This document shows, piece by piece, positions 1 through 8,416 of a stretch of 64,000 nt of DNA. A program made the position numbers and the translations under genes. Numbering within the stretch: position 1 is the first letter of the stretch; every line of letters starts with the position of its first letter. Source of the DNA: Thermobispora bispora DSM 43833 (GTDB lineage: Bacteria > Actinomycetota > Actinomycetes > Streptosporangiales > Streptosporangiaceae). The stretch lies in the NCBI RefSeq assembly GCF_000092645.1, contig NC_014165.1, positions 2,046,001-2,110,000 of the forward strand, in the 5' to 3' direction. The notes under the pieces were generated by a model. The model ran no database searches. It was not told the origin of the DNA and was given only the letters and a program-made list of their open reading frames with translations.

Positions 1-228
1 CAGGGGACCCTGCCGAAGGGGATGAGCGAGGCCACCATGGAGGCGGTGGCGCGGGTGCTCCGCGACTACCCGGCGGGCATGTCGGCCCAGGCGGTCGCGG
101 CCGCGATCGGCGTGTCCCGGGTGACCGCGCGCCGTTACCTGGAGCACCTCGTCGAGAACGGGATCGCCCGCCGGGTGCCGCAGTACGGCGGGCCGGGCCG
201 CCCGGAGCTGATCTACCGGCTCGGCTGA
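1..228 (+). CDS. C-terminal part of a CitB/DcuR-type two-component response regulator (5' end outside window)
   Basis: The reading frame is open from base 1 and ends at the TGA before base 229, so only the last 75 residues are present. They start QGTLPKGMSEAT and contain a helix-turn-helix with SAQAVAAAIGVSRVTARRYL followed by YGGPGRPELIYRLG. This tail is characteristic of response regulators of the CitB/DcuR/DpiA group, which pair with sensor kinases for C4-dicarboxylates or citrate. The receiver domain lies upstream of the window. The convergent gene at 291-1592 is a carboxylate-type MHS transporter, so the pair plausibly forms a sensing and uptake unit (inference). Family assignment is firm; the ligand is unknown. 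Confidence 0.85.
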   Translation, partial: QGTLPKGMSEATMEAVARVLRDYPAGMSAQAVAAAIGVSRVTARRYLEHLVENGIARRVPQYGGPGRPELIYRLG

Positions 229-290
229 CCGCCCCTTGGCCCGTAGCCCTCGGCGGCACGCGGCCCCGGCGGCCCCGTCGGACAGGGGCG

Positions 291-1592
291 TCAGCGGAGC
301 GGCTGGTCCTTGGTCTCCCGCAGCGCGAACACGTAGACCAGCGTGGAGACCAGCGCGAGCGCCGACATGTACCAGGGGAACAGCCCGGGGTTGCCGGCGT
401 CCTTCATGGCCGTGCCGATGAACGGCGCGGTCCCGCCGAAGATCGCCACGGTGAGCGAGTACGGCAGCCCCGCGCCCGCCGCGCGCACCCGGGTGGGGAA
501 CAGCTCGGCGTTGACCGCGGCCGAGATCGAGGTGAAGCAGCCGAGGAACACCATGCCGGTGCACTGGATGACCAGCAGGCTGGCGAAGGAGTCGGTCAGC
601 AGGCCGAGCAGCGGCACGGGCAGCAGCGTGAAGGCCACCCCGAAGGTGATCAGCATCGGCTTGCGGCCGACGCGGTCGGAGAGCATGCCGAGCACGGGCT
701 GGAGCACCATGAAGAACAGCAGGGCGATGGTGCCCACGGTGAGCGCCGTCCCGGGGTCGAAGCCGGCGTTCTGCTGCGCGTACGTGGGCAGGAACGTCGT
801 CCACGTGTAGTAGGCCACGGTGCCCGCCACCGTGATGCCGACGATCAGCGCGGACTGCGCCGGGTACCGGACGAGGAACTCGAACATCCTCGGCTTCTCG
901 GCCCGGCCCTGGCGGATCTCCTCGGCGAGCGTGGTGGTCTCGTCGGCGCCCCGGCGGATCCACAGGCCGACCAGGCCGAGCAGCGCGCCGACCAGGAACG
1001 GCACCCGCCACCCCCAGGCGTGCATGGCGTCCTCGGGCAGGAGGGCGGCGAGCGCGGCGGCCAGGCCGGAGGCGAGGAGCTGGCCGAGGGTGGTGCTCAC
1101 GTACTGGAAGCTGGAGAACAGGCCGCGGCGCCCTGGCGGGGCCGACTCCACGAGGAAGGTGGTCGCCGCGGCGAACTCGCCTCCCACCGACAGGCCCTGG
1201 ATCAGCCTCGCCGCGGTGAGGGTGATCGGGGCGAGCACGCCCACGGCGGCGTAGGTCGGGGTGACCCCGAGCAGCAGCGAGCCGCCGCTCATCAGGGCGA
1301 TGGTGAACGTCATGGCCGCGCGGCGGCCGAACCGGTCCGCGAACACGCCGACCAGCAGCCCGCCGAGCGGGCGCATGAAGAACCCCACGGCGAAGACCGC
1401 GAAGGAGCTGAGCACCGGCACCAGCGGGTCGTCGCTCGCGGGGAAGATCTGCCCGGCGAAGTACACCGTCAGGAACGAGTAGGTGTACCAGTCGAACCAT
1501 TCGACGATGTTGCCGATGTTCGCCGCGACCAGCTGGCGTGCCCGGCTGCGCGGGACGCCGATCGGTGAGCGATCACGGGTGGGCGCCGTCAC
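291..1592 (-). CDS. MHS-family MFS transporter (metabolite:H+ symporter, KgtP/CitA-like)
   Basis: A 433-residue integral membrane protein with about 12 hydrophobic segments. The N-terminus has the MHS signature NIVEWFDWYTYSFL, followed by a first cytoplasmic loop with GVFADRFGRR and the motif RLIQGLSVGGEFAAA near residues 130-145. A second half-signature, LSDRVGRKPML, is near residue 310. MHS proteins import dicarboxylates, tricarboxylates, proline/betaine or shikimate with protons; the exact substrate cannot be read here. The GTG start is chosen because AAGGAG lies at the right distance upstream (complement of about 1598-1605). The gene converges on a CitB/DcuR-type regulator, favouring an organic acid substrate. 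Confidence 0.88.
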   Translation of the reverse strand: MTAPTRDRSPIGVPRSRARQLVAANIGNIVEWFDWYTYSFLTVYFAGQIFPASDDPLVPVLSSFAVFAVGFFMRPLGGLLVGVFADRFGRRAAMTFTIALMSGGSLLLGVTPTYAAVGVLAPITLTAARLIQGLSVGGEFAAATTFLVESAPPGRRGLFSSFQYVSTTLGQLLASGLAAALAALLPEDAMHAWGWRVPFLVGALLGLVGLWIRRGADETTTLAEEIRQGRAEKPRMFEFLVRYPAQSALIVGITVAGTVAYYTWTTFLPTYAQQNAGFDPGTALTVGTIALLFFMVLQPVLGMLSDRVGRKPMLITFGVAFTLLPVPLLGLLTDSFASLLVIQCTGMVFLGCFTSISAAVNAELFPTRVRAAGAGLPYSLTVAIFGGTAPFIGTAMKDAGNPGLFPWYMSALALVSTLVYVFALRETKDQPLR

Positions 1593-1745
1593 TCGGGCTC
1601 CTTCCGGTCAGGGGGCATGCGGTTGCGCCTGGCGGTCGGCGCGGGCCGGGCGGTGGGACGGCCGCCGTGGCCGGCCCGGCGGGGCGGCGGCGCCGGCGGT
1701 GCGGGCCGCCGTACGCCGCGGGGAGCGGTGCGGGGCGTGGGCGCT

Positions 1746-2432
1746 TCATGTGCGGTCGCGCACCAGCCCGTGCCGCATGGCGATCACGGCCGCCTGGGTC
1801 CGGTTGGGGCAGTTCAGCTTGAGCAGGATGTTGCCCACCAGGCGCTTGGCGCCGTGCACCGAGATGTAGAGGCGCTGGGCGATCTCCTTGTTGCTCAGCC
1901 CGTCGGCGAGCAGCTGCAGGGCCTCCCGCTCCCGGGCGGACAGCTCCACGTACCGGGGATGGGTGCCCCTGCGCAGCATGCGGTCGGCGGAGTCGAACAG
2001 CTCCGCGACGATCTGCGACGGCATCGGCGTCTCGCTGCGCGCGACCCGGATCAGGGCGTCCTCCAGCACGTGCCGGTTGAGCTCGCGCTGGAGGATGAAA
2101 CCATCGGGGCGGAGGGACAGGAGTTTTTCGATGTCCTTTGCGGTGACGTCGTCGACGAAGGCGAGGACGCGGACGTTCGCGGCCCGTGCGGCGGGCACGA
2201 CGCGCTGCGCGGTATCCCACTCGGCGTAGGAGACGATGACGATTCCGACAGAGCGGAGGACCGCCGCGTCGAAATCGGCGCCGGCCGGGATTTCCTGCAC
2301 CCGGCGGACCGTGTCGAGGTCGTTCAGCGCAGCCCGGAGCCCGTAGCGCAGGATCTCGTTCTCGCAGGCGATGCCCACGTCGAGCGGGATGACCAGAGGG
2401 TTGACCGTTGTACTGTTGCTCGGCCCTTCCAC
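1746..2432 (-). CDS. LuxR-type regulator with a degenerate (pseudo-)receiver domain
   Basis: A 228-residue protein. Residues about 160-220 form a clear LuxR/NarL helix-turn-helix (LSAREREALQLLADGLSNKEIAQRLYIS). Residues about 18-130 have the length and hydrophobic strand pattern of a receiver domain. The acidic pair is replaced by CEN, and the strand that should end in the phospho-accepting Asp reads VIVSYAEW, so phosphorylation by a histidine kinase is unlikely. The GTG start follows GGGAGGGG. The first 60 bp are tandemly repeated just upstream (see 2375-2503). No target gene is evident; neighbours on the same strand are an MHS transporter and, beyond an AT-rich gap, an envelope glycosylation operon. 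Confidence 0.8.
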   Translation of the reverse strand: MEGPSNSTTVNPLVIPLDVGIACENEILRYGLRAALNDLDTVRRVQEIPAGADFDAAVLRSVGIVIVSYAEWDTAQRVVPAARAANVRVLAFVDDVTAKDIEKLLSLRPDGFILQRELNRHVLEDALIRVARSETPMPSQIVAELFDSADRMLRRGTHPRYVELSAREREALQLLADGLSNKEIAQRLYISVHGAKRLVGNILLKLNCPNRTQAAVIAMRHGLVRDRT

Positions 2433-2503
2433 GCGTCCCCTCCCACGTCAAGGGTCATAACCAGAGGATCAACCGTTGGAGTGCTGCTCGGCCCGGGCAC
2501 GCT
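2375..2503. repeat. Imperfect tandem duplication of the regulator's 5' end (period 67 bp)
   Basis: Bases 2375-2436 (first codons of the LuxR-type gene) and 2442-2503 align over about 60 bp with roughly 75-80% identity. Both contain CCCACGTC, GACCAGAGG or a variant, and GCTCGGCCC in the same order. The period is 67 bp, not a multiple of three, so the upstream copy is out of frame. The upstream copy sits in the leader and promoter region of the gene. Confidence 0.8.
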
Positions 2504-2865
2504 TCCCCCGATGGTTGGTAACCCCAACTACCGACTGGACATTATTGATGAAACATTCCAGTTAAGCAAATATCTGGTCAACTATCGCTTAACCACATAA
2601 TCCAGGGCATAGATGGCCCCCTTGGGATTTTCAAGCTGGTTTACGGTCTGTCAAGCCGTTTTTCGGCACGCGGCGAATCTGGAATTTATTCCACCGTTTC
2701 CCGGGGCCGGAAATCGGCTTTCCACACCCGTGACGGCCGCGGTCGCCGGCCCCGGCGAGAGAGGCGTTCACCGGGAGGCCGGGGCCCGTACCCGGGCCCC
2801 GGCCACCGGCTCGCGCGGGGGAGCGGCGCCCCGCCCCGAGGACCGGGCGCCCGCGCCGGGCCCCG
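2433..2865. other. AT-rich intergenic region with inverted repeat
   Basis: This stretch holds no convincing gene. Bases about 2520-2690 are much more AT-rich than the surroundings. An inverted repeat GTTAAGC (2561-2567) and GCTTAAC (2587-2593) is spaced by 19 bp. It is the likely promoter/operator region of the leftward LuxR-type gene. The remaining 2700-2865 is GC-rich sequence after the end of the glycosyltransferase gene. Confidence 0.6.
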
Positions 2866-4044
2866 TCAGGCCGCCTCCTCCCGCCCGGCCAACGCCGGCG
2901 GCGCCCCCGGGCCGGATCGGGCGCCCGGACGTGCCCCGAGCGAGCGGAACAGCCGCTCATAGGAGTCCAGGCAGGCCTCCAGGCTGAACAGGGACCGCGC
3001 CGCCGCGGCACCGGCCGCCCGCTCCTCCGCGGAAAGGCCGCGCAGCTCCCGGATCGCCCGCAGGATCGCGCCCGGGTCCCGGGGCGGGATCACCCGGCCG
3101 AAACCGGTGGCCACCACCGGGAACCGGCCGCCCGGGATGTCGGTCGTGATCGACGGGATGCCCGCCATCATCGCCTCCGCCTGCACGATCCCGAACGACT
3201 CCGAGATCGAAGGGAGGGCGAACACGTCGATCGAGGCGTAGAAGTCCCGCATCTGCCCGTCGTTCAGCAGGCCGAGCAGCCGCACCCGCGCGTCGTCGCC
3301 GATCGCCCGCCGGACCCGCGCGATGTCGCTGCCCCCGGCCACGTTCACGTAGTCGCCCGCCAGCAGCAGCCGGGCGTCCGGCTCCGGCAGCCGCCGGAAC
3401 GCCTCGATCAGGTACACCAGCCCCTTCTCGGCCGCGATCCGCCCGGCGAAGCCGACGTGCAGCCCACCGGTCTCCCGGTACGACGGGCTGCCGCCCGCCC
3501 GGTCGTAACACGGCGCCGGGATGGCGTGCACGTTCGCCCGGCGCAGGGTCGGCCACAGCCGCGAGTACCGGGCCTGATCGTCGCTGTTCACCACCACCGC
3601 GGCCGAGTTGCGCATGGACATGCGCGCCGAGGCGTCCACCGCGCCGATCACCACCGGGCTGATCAGGCTCCGGCGCAGCCACAGGTCGATGTGGTACGTC
3701 GTCACCACCGGGGTCGGCGCGCACATCCGGGCGATCGGCCCCGCCTCCAGCATCGGGATGTGCAGGTTCGCCACCGCGGACATCCGGGCCACCCGGGCGG
3801 CGACGAACGGCAGCGACGGGCTGACCGGCCCCCGGCTGATCGTCGTCACCACCGGGCAGCGGAAGATCTCCACACCCGCCCGGCGCTCCCGCAACGGCAG
3901 GGACTTCAGGTGCTGCGACGCCACCACCGCCACCCGCCAGCCCCGCCCCGCCAGGCCCTCGGCGATCGCCCGCGCCGACTCGGTCAGCCCGCTGACGTAC
4001 GGGGAGTAGTAGTTGAGGATCACGGCGAGATCGAACTCAGGCAT
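2866..4044 (-). CDS. GT4-type glycosyltransferase
   Basis: A 392-residue retaining glycosyltransferase of the GT-B fold. The N-terminal domain begins MPEFDLAVILNYYSPYVSG, typical of the acceptor-side Rossmann fold. The C-terminal domain has GRIAAEKGLVYLIEAF near residue 210 and the nucleotide-sugar signature SISESFGIVQAEAMMAGIP near 300, with the usual E-x7-E pair. I chose the ATG at 4044 rather than upstream possibilities because GGGGG precedes it and homologues start here. It is the last gene of the leftward operon beginning at 7614, after the UbiA-type gene with a 166 bp gap. It probably adds a sugar to a lipid-linked glycan at the inner membrane face; donor and acceptor are unknown. Confidence 0.85.
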   Translation of the reverse strand: MPEFDLAVILNYYSPYVSGLTESARAIAEGLAGRGWRVAVVASQHLKSLPLRERRAGVEIFRCPVVTTISRGPVSPSLPFVAARVARMSAVANLHIPMLEAGPIARMCAPTPVVTTYHIDLWLRRSLISPVVIGAVDASARMSMRNSAAVVVNSDDQARYSRLWPTLRRANVHAIPAPCYDRAGGSPSYRETGGLHVGFAGRIAAEKGLVYLIEAFRRLPEPDARLLLAGDYVNVAGGSDIARVRRAIGDDARVRLLGLLNDGQMRDFYASIDVFALPSISESFGIVQAEAMMAGIPSITTDIPGGRFPVVATGFGRVIPPRDPGAILRAIRELRGLSAEERAAGAAAARSLFSLEACLDSYERLFRSLGARPGARSGPGAPPALAGREEAA

Positions 4045-4210
4045 GAAACGCCCCCATATCTCGTGATTGGTCGTCTTCTCCGGAACCAGGGCCGCGCAGC
4101 CCCGCCCGCACAGGCATCCCGGCCGCGCCCCCGACCCGGCCCGCCGACCGGCGATCGACGCCGCTCCGGCGCGGTACGGCACGCCTCACCCCGGCCGGGC
4201 CGGGGCCACG

Positions 4211-5149
4211 TCACCACCCCGACAGCAGATCGAGCCCGGCCAGCACCGCGGCCAGCCCGGCCGCGAGCACCGCAGTCACCACGATCACCCGGTCGCGCAG
4301 CAACGCCCGGGCCGGGTCACCGCCCACCCCGCGCACCGCCAGGAGCTGCATGTACCGGAACAGGCCGAACACCCCCAGCGGCGCCAGGGACAGCAGCGCG
4401 GCACCGCGGGGCGACACCGCGGCCGTGTCCTGGCTCAGGAACAGCAGGAACACCACCGCGGTCAGCCCCGCGCACACCGTGATCATCTGGTCGACCAGGC
4501 CCGGCGAATACCCCGCCAGCGACGGCCGATGCGCCGCCCCCGCCTCGTCCAGCTCCCGGCGCCGCTTCCCCAAGATCAAGGTCAGGCAGAGGAAGAACAC
4601 GCACAGCAGCAGCCAGGGGGACGGCACCGCCTCCACCGCCAGGAACCCCGCGACGATCCGCGCCTCGAACCCGAGCACCACCACGAACAAATCGACCAGC
4701 GGCACGTGCTTCAGCCAGGCGCTGTACAGCACGTTCAGCAGCAGGTAACCCCCGACCGGCCACGCCAGCCGCGGCGACACCACCGCGACCGTGACCGCGA
4801 GCACCGCCAGCAGCCCCACCCCGACGGCCACCGCCGCCCGCACGGACACCCGGCCCGCCGCGATCGGCCGGTGCCGCTTGACCGGGTGGCGCCGGTCCCG
4901 CTCCCGGTCCGCGATGTCGTTGCCCACGTACACCACGGACGACGCCAGGATGAACACCGCCACCGCGGCGGCCAGCCGGCCCAGCGCCGGCGGCGACCAC
5001 GCCGCCGGGTCCACCAGCGCGAGCGGCACCACCAGCAGGCTCTTCACCCACTGGTGCGGCCGCAGCAGCGCCAGCAGGTCACGGGGCGACCCCCGCTGCC
5101 CGGGCACGGGCCGCGCGGCCGCCGGCAGATCCAGGGAAGTGCCGGACAC
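4211..5149 (-). CDS. UbiA-family prenyltransferase, decaprenyl-phosphate phosphoribosyltransferase-like
   Basis: A 312-residue membrane protein with about eight to nine hydrophobic segments. Near residue 30 it reads LRPHQWVKSLLV. The first aspartate-rich motif, around residues 77-97, reads NDIADRERDRRHPVK then RHRPIA, the form seen in decaprenyl-phosphate 5-phosphoribosyltransferases (Rv3806c type) rather than in quinone prenyltransferases. The second polar loop reads LGKRRRELDEAG. Known members transfer phosphoribose from PRPP to a polyprenyl phosphate, the entry to lipid-linked pentose donors. The GTG start follows GGTGGGAGG, 15 bp after the epimerase gene. The operon setting suggests a polyprenyl-linked pentose or aminopentose for envelope glycans (inference). 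Confidence 0.82.
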   Translation of the reverse strand: MSGTSLDLPAAARPVPGQRGSPRDLLALLRPHQWVKSLLVVPLALVDPAAWSPPALGRLAAAVAVFILASSVVYVGNDIADRERDRRHPVKRHRPIAAGRVSVRAAVAVGVGLLAVLAVTVAVVSPRLAWPVGGYLLLNVLYSAWLKHVPLVDLFVVVLGFEARIVAGFLAVEAVPSPWLLLCVFFLCLTLILGKRRRELDEAGAAHRPSLAGYSPGLVDQMITVCAGLTAVVFLLFLSQDTAAVSPRGAALLSLAPLGVFGLFRYMQLLAVRGVGGDPARALLRDRVIVVTAVLAAGLAAVLAGLDLLSGW

Positions 5150-5164
5150 CCTCCCACCTCCGGG

Positions 5165-6214
5165 TCAGAAGAACACCTTCGAGAGGGCCAGCACGCCCTG
5201 CTTCCACGGCTCGCTGCTCGTCCGGCCGGCGCCCCGCCCGGCCGCCGACCCGCGGTTGCGCCGCCACCACTCGAACGTGGCGAGGATGGCGTCCCGGTTG
5301 GACTGCCTGGGGGAGAACCTCAGCCGCTCCCGCGCCTTGTCGATGCTCACGTACGAGTCGTAGAGCAGCTTGTACACCAGCCGGCCGTACACCGGGGAGA
5401 GCTTCAAGCGCTCCAGCAGCCGCAGCACGCTCACCGCCGGCCGGGCCGGGATCGACACCACCCGCTTGCCGTGCCCGGCCGCGTCCAGCACGGCCTGGAA
5501 GTCCTCCCGCAGCGTGCCGAACTCCGCCGCGCCCACGTTGTACGTGTCACAGGCCACCTCGTCCGGCGCCCGGAGCATGGTCACGACCGCGTCGACCAGG
5601 TCGTCCAGCCCGAGCATCTGGATGCGCACGTCGCCCCGGCCCAGCACCGGGAAGTTGCGCCCCTCCTCGGCCCACTCGAACAGCATCGAGAACAGCCCCA
5701 TCCGGCCCGGGCCGAGGAACGTCTTCGGCCGCAGCACGCCCACGCACATCCCATCGGCGCGGAACCGCTCGACCAGCTCCTCCGCCTCCGCCTTCGCCGC
5801 GCTGTAGGTGTCCACCGGCTCCCTGGGGTGCTCCTCGGTCGGCACCGTCCGCGGCAGGCCGTACACCGCGGTGGAGGACACGTGCACCACCCGGGCCACC
5901 CCGGCGGCCCGCGCCGCCCGCAGCACCGAGCCCGTGCCCGCGACGATGATCGAGCGGATCTGCTCGGCCGGGTAGCTCGGCAGCGCCGAGGCGCAGTGCA
6001 CCACCGCGTCCGCACCGGCGAACGCCTCCGTCATCGCGGCCGTGTCCCGGATGTCGGCCACCCGCCCGGTCAGGCCGGGCGCGGGCGGCAGCTCCCGCAC
6101 GTCCACCCCGCACACCCGGTGGCCGTCCCGCAGCAGCCGCGCCACCAGGTTCGAACCGAGAATCCCCGCCGCGCCGGTCACCACGATCCGCGCGGGCGCC
6201 CCTCCCGTCACCAC
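5165..6214 (-). CDS. NAD(P)-dependent sugar epimerase/dehydratase (extended SDR)
   Basis: A 349-residue extended short-chain dehydrogenase. The dinucleotide-binding motif TGAAGILGSNL is at residues about 13-23. VVHCASALP follows the fourth strand, and the catalytic set is SS..VYG with YSAAK near residue 140. A C-terminal substrate domain follows. These enzymes act on nucleotide sugars or other keto/hydroxy substrates. The gene overlaps the end of the aminotransferase gene by 7 bp, implying translational coupling. The start is uncertain: GTG at 6214 is annotated, but a GTG a few codons downstream (before VTGAAG) is possible. Confidence 0.82.
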   Translation of the reverse strand: MVTGGAPARIVVTGAAGILGSNLVARLLRDGHRVCGVDVRELPPAPGLTGRVADIRDTAAMTEAFAGADAVVHCASALPSYPAEQIRSIIVAGTGSVLRAARAAGVARVVHVSSTAVYGLPRTVPTEEHPREPVDTYSAAKAEAEELVERFRADGMCVGVLRPKTFLGPGRMGLFSMLFEWAEEGRNFPVLGRGDVRIQMLGLDDLVDAVVTMLRAPDEVACDTYNVGAAEFGTLREDFQAVLDAAGHGKRVVSIPARPAVSVLRLLERLKLSPVYGRLVYKLLYDSYVSIDKARERLRFSPRQSNRDAILATFEWWRRNRGSAAGRGAGRTSSEPWKQGVLALSKVFF

Positions 6215-7614
6215 AGCGAGCTCACCCGCTCACGGATGAACCGGGTCAGCAGGCGGGGCATGCCCTGCGCGAGCACCGCGTCCAGCGCGTCCAGCACCCG
6301 CTCCATCTCCTCCGGCTCGGCGACCAGCGGCGGGCCGATCACCATCGGGCTGCGCCCGTTCAGCGTGTAGTAGGCGTAGATGTCGTGGTCGCGGTAGAGC
6401 GCGTCGATCACCGCGCAGGCCACCAGCTTCGGCCGGAGCTGCGGATCCCGCAGCGGCGACAGCTTGCCGGCCAGGTCGAGCAGCCGGGGACCGCCGGAGA
6501 GGAACACCCCCCACAGCGCGCCGCACCCGCGCACGTCCGCGATCTCATCCGGGTACTTCTTCTGCAGCCGCTCCAGCCCTGGCCCCAGCACCCGCTCCAG
6601 GGCCCGCGCCCGCGCCGGGTAGTCGTCCTCGATGGCGATGTTGATCGCCTCGATCGCGGTCGCCGTCTCCTCGCCGAACCCGTAGTACGTGGTGCTGGTG
6701 CTCTGCACCATCGCGTCGGCCAGGTTGTCGTACGCCTTCCGGAAGATCGGCTCCCGGGCGATGTACGCCGAGATGGACGACTTGCCGCCACCGAACGACT
6801 TCGACGTGGTCAGCACGTCCGGCACCAGGCCGGGGTAGCGCATGAAGTAGAACAGGCTCCCGGTCTTGCCCCACCCCGTGTAGATCTCGTCGAAGATCAG
6901 GACGATGTCCTCTTCGGTGCACAGCTCCCGCACGCCCCGGAGGAACTCCTCCGAGCACCACTGCATCGTCGACGCGCTGAACGGCTCGACGATCAGCGCG
7001 TACACGTCCTTCCGGTGCGCGCGCACCGCCGCGCGCACCGAGTCCAGGTCGTCGTAGCGGAAGGTGACGATCCCCGGGATCGTCGGGTAGGAGAAGCGGT
7101 GCTGCGCGCTCCCGGTGAGCCCGCCGGACCCCAGGAGCTTGCCGTGGAAGCTGATGTCCGCCCGCAGGATCGTGTTCCGCCGGCCGCCGTGGTACTTGTA
7201 CGCCAGCTTGACCGCGTTCTCGACCGCCTCCGCCCCCGAGTTGGGGAGGAACGACCGCGTCAGGTCACCCGGCAGCACCTGGGCGAGGTTGTGCCCGAGA
7301 GCCGCCAGGTAGGGGGAGAAGTACGTCTTGTGCACCTCCATCCGGCGCCGCTCCTGGAACCGCATGCGCGCCGCCAGGATGCGCGGGTGGTTGTGGCCGT
7401 GGTTGAGCACGCCGACGCCACCGGTGATGTCGAGCACCTTGCGCCCGTCCCGCAGGTACAGGTACGCCCCCTCGGCGTGGTCGACCAGCTCCCAGCCGAA
7501 GCCGAACGACGTCATGAGCGTCACCTGGCTGCGGTTGATGTACCGCCGGTACATCTCGTGGACCTGGCCGACGTCGAGCTCCTCGGCCTGCTGCACGGAC
7601 AAGAGTTCGGGCAT
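6208..7614 (-). CDS. Class III PLP-dependent aminotransferase
   Basis: A 468-residue fold-type I enzyme. Visible landmarks are NSGAEAVENAVKLAYKYHG near residue 125, the PLP-binding aspartate in IFDEIYTGWGKTG near 240, and the Schiff-base lysine in TTSKSFGGGKSS near 270. The length matches acetylornithine/4-aminobutyrate/glutamate-semialdehyde aminotransferase relatives, but the substrate cannot be assigned. The ATG is preceded by AGAGGAG. It is the first gene of the leftward operon (aminotransferase, epimerase, UbiA type, GT4). A structured leader candidate lies 144 bp upstream (7758-7924). In this context it could aminate a sugar or small precursor for a surface glycolipid (inference). Confidence 0.85.
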   Translation of the reverse strand: MPELLSVQQAEELDVGQVHEMYRRYINRSQVTLMTSFGFGWELVDHAEGAYLYLRDGRKVLDITGGVGVLNHGHNHPRILAARMRFQERRRMEVHKTYFSPYLAALGHNLAQVLPGDLTRSFLPNSGAEAVENAVKLAYKYHGGRRNTILRADISFHGKLLGSGGLTGSAQHRFSYPTIPGIVTFRYDDLDSVRAAVRAHRKDVYALIVEPFSASTMQWCSEEFLRGVRELCTEEDIVLIFDEIYTGWGKTGSLFYFMRYPGLVPDVLTTSKSFGGGKSSISAYIAREPIFRKAYDNLADAMVQSTSTTYYGFGEETATAIEAINIAIEDDYPARARALERVLGPGLERLQKKYPDEIADVRGCGALWGVFLSGGPRLLDLAGKLSPLRDPQLRPKLVACAVIDALYRDHDIYAYYTLNGRSPMVIGPPLVAEPEEMERVLDALDAVLAQGMPRLLTRFIRERVSSLW

Positions 7615-7757
7615 GTGGGCTCCTCTCGTGTCGTGCCGTCCCGGCCCCGGCCGTCCCGGGGCGCCGGGGTGGTACGGCCATGCGAGGCGATCCGCCGGGA
7701 TCGACCGGCCGTTCCGGCCGCGGGCCCGCCCGGCGGAGCGCGGGGTGCCCTGGCGCA

Positions 7758-7924
7758 GCGCCCGCCCGGCCGCGAATGGCCAGGTCAGCGCGGGTCACGC
7801 CGTCCTCCGGGCACCCGCCTCAGGATCACCGACGGGTACGGCGGCGCGACAGCCGCTGAAGATCGCTCTATCGAGCGGTGCCGTGGGCTACGGCGAGCCG
7901 CCCGGACGGGCTGCCCATCCGGTC
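7758..7924 (-). ncRNA. Candidate structured leader RNA, copy 1
   Basis: About 165 bp align at roughly 85% identity with 12262-12427, including an identical 49 bp core (7820-7868). Four successive hairpins are present: 7902-7910 with 7914-7922 (9 bp), 7880-7884 with 7890-7894, 7864-7868 with 7873-7877 (loop TATC), and 7841-7845 with 7852-7856. All stems are kept in the second copy while loops differ. The 9 bp stem has one difference that is a G-U pair on the minus strand but a C-A mismatch on the plus strand, so minus-strand transcription fits better. It lies upstream of the aminotransferase operon. A paired DNA operator array is the alternative. Confidence 0.55.
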
Positions 7925-8073
7925 ACTTGACACGGCCCGGACGCGGGCGTTTCCGCGGGCCGCGGGCTGCGGACCCGCGTGGGGAGAGCGGAGACGTGAG
8001 CTTCATCTGCCGGCCCGCGCGCGGCCGGCCGCCGGCGGGACCGGTTCCGGGCCGGTGCGCGGGTCCGGATAAC

Positions 8074-8107
8074 GGAAAAGCCCCGCTGGAGCGACTCCAG
8101 CGAGGCT
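8074..8107 (-). terminator. Rho-independent terminator of the flippase operon
   Basis: Read leftward, an 8 bp perfect stem (8084-8091 with 8095-8102, loop CGA), extended by AGCC/GGCT across one mismatch, is followed by TTTT at 8079-8076. It lies 310 bp after the stop of the flippase gene and separates that operon from the aminotransferase operon. Confidence 0.75.
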
Positions 8108-8416
8108 CTCTCACCGAACGGACGAGGGCTTGCTTCCGGGCACCGGCGAAGCCCGGCTGACCAAGCGGGACCGGGCCGGAGCAGGACCGGCATGTGTTGC
8201 GGTCCTGCGCAAGGCACGGCACGGGGAACGGCACCCGGCAACGCCCACCGGCGGCCGCGCGGTGCCGACACGTCACCGGACCGGCCCATGGTGGGCTCCC
8301 GGCAAACAGGCCACCACCTCGGCCCGCCGGGCCACGGGGCCACCATTCCCCGGGCCGGGGAGGCGTGGCCGTACCGCAGCGATGCCGTGGGCGACCGCCG
8401 ATCGGGAGTCAGCGTG

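Larger units (their letters stand above)
7615..8416. other. Long intergenic region with leader RNA candidate and terminator
   Basis: No gene is supported between the aminotransferase start (7614) and the flippase stop (8417). It contains a hairpin-rich repeat shared with 12262-12427 (7758-7924) and a leftward terminator for the upstream operon (8074-8107). The rest (about 7925-8070 and 8110-8416) is GC-rich and featureless to me. Confidence 0.6.
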
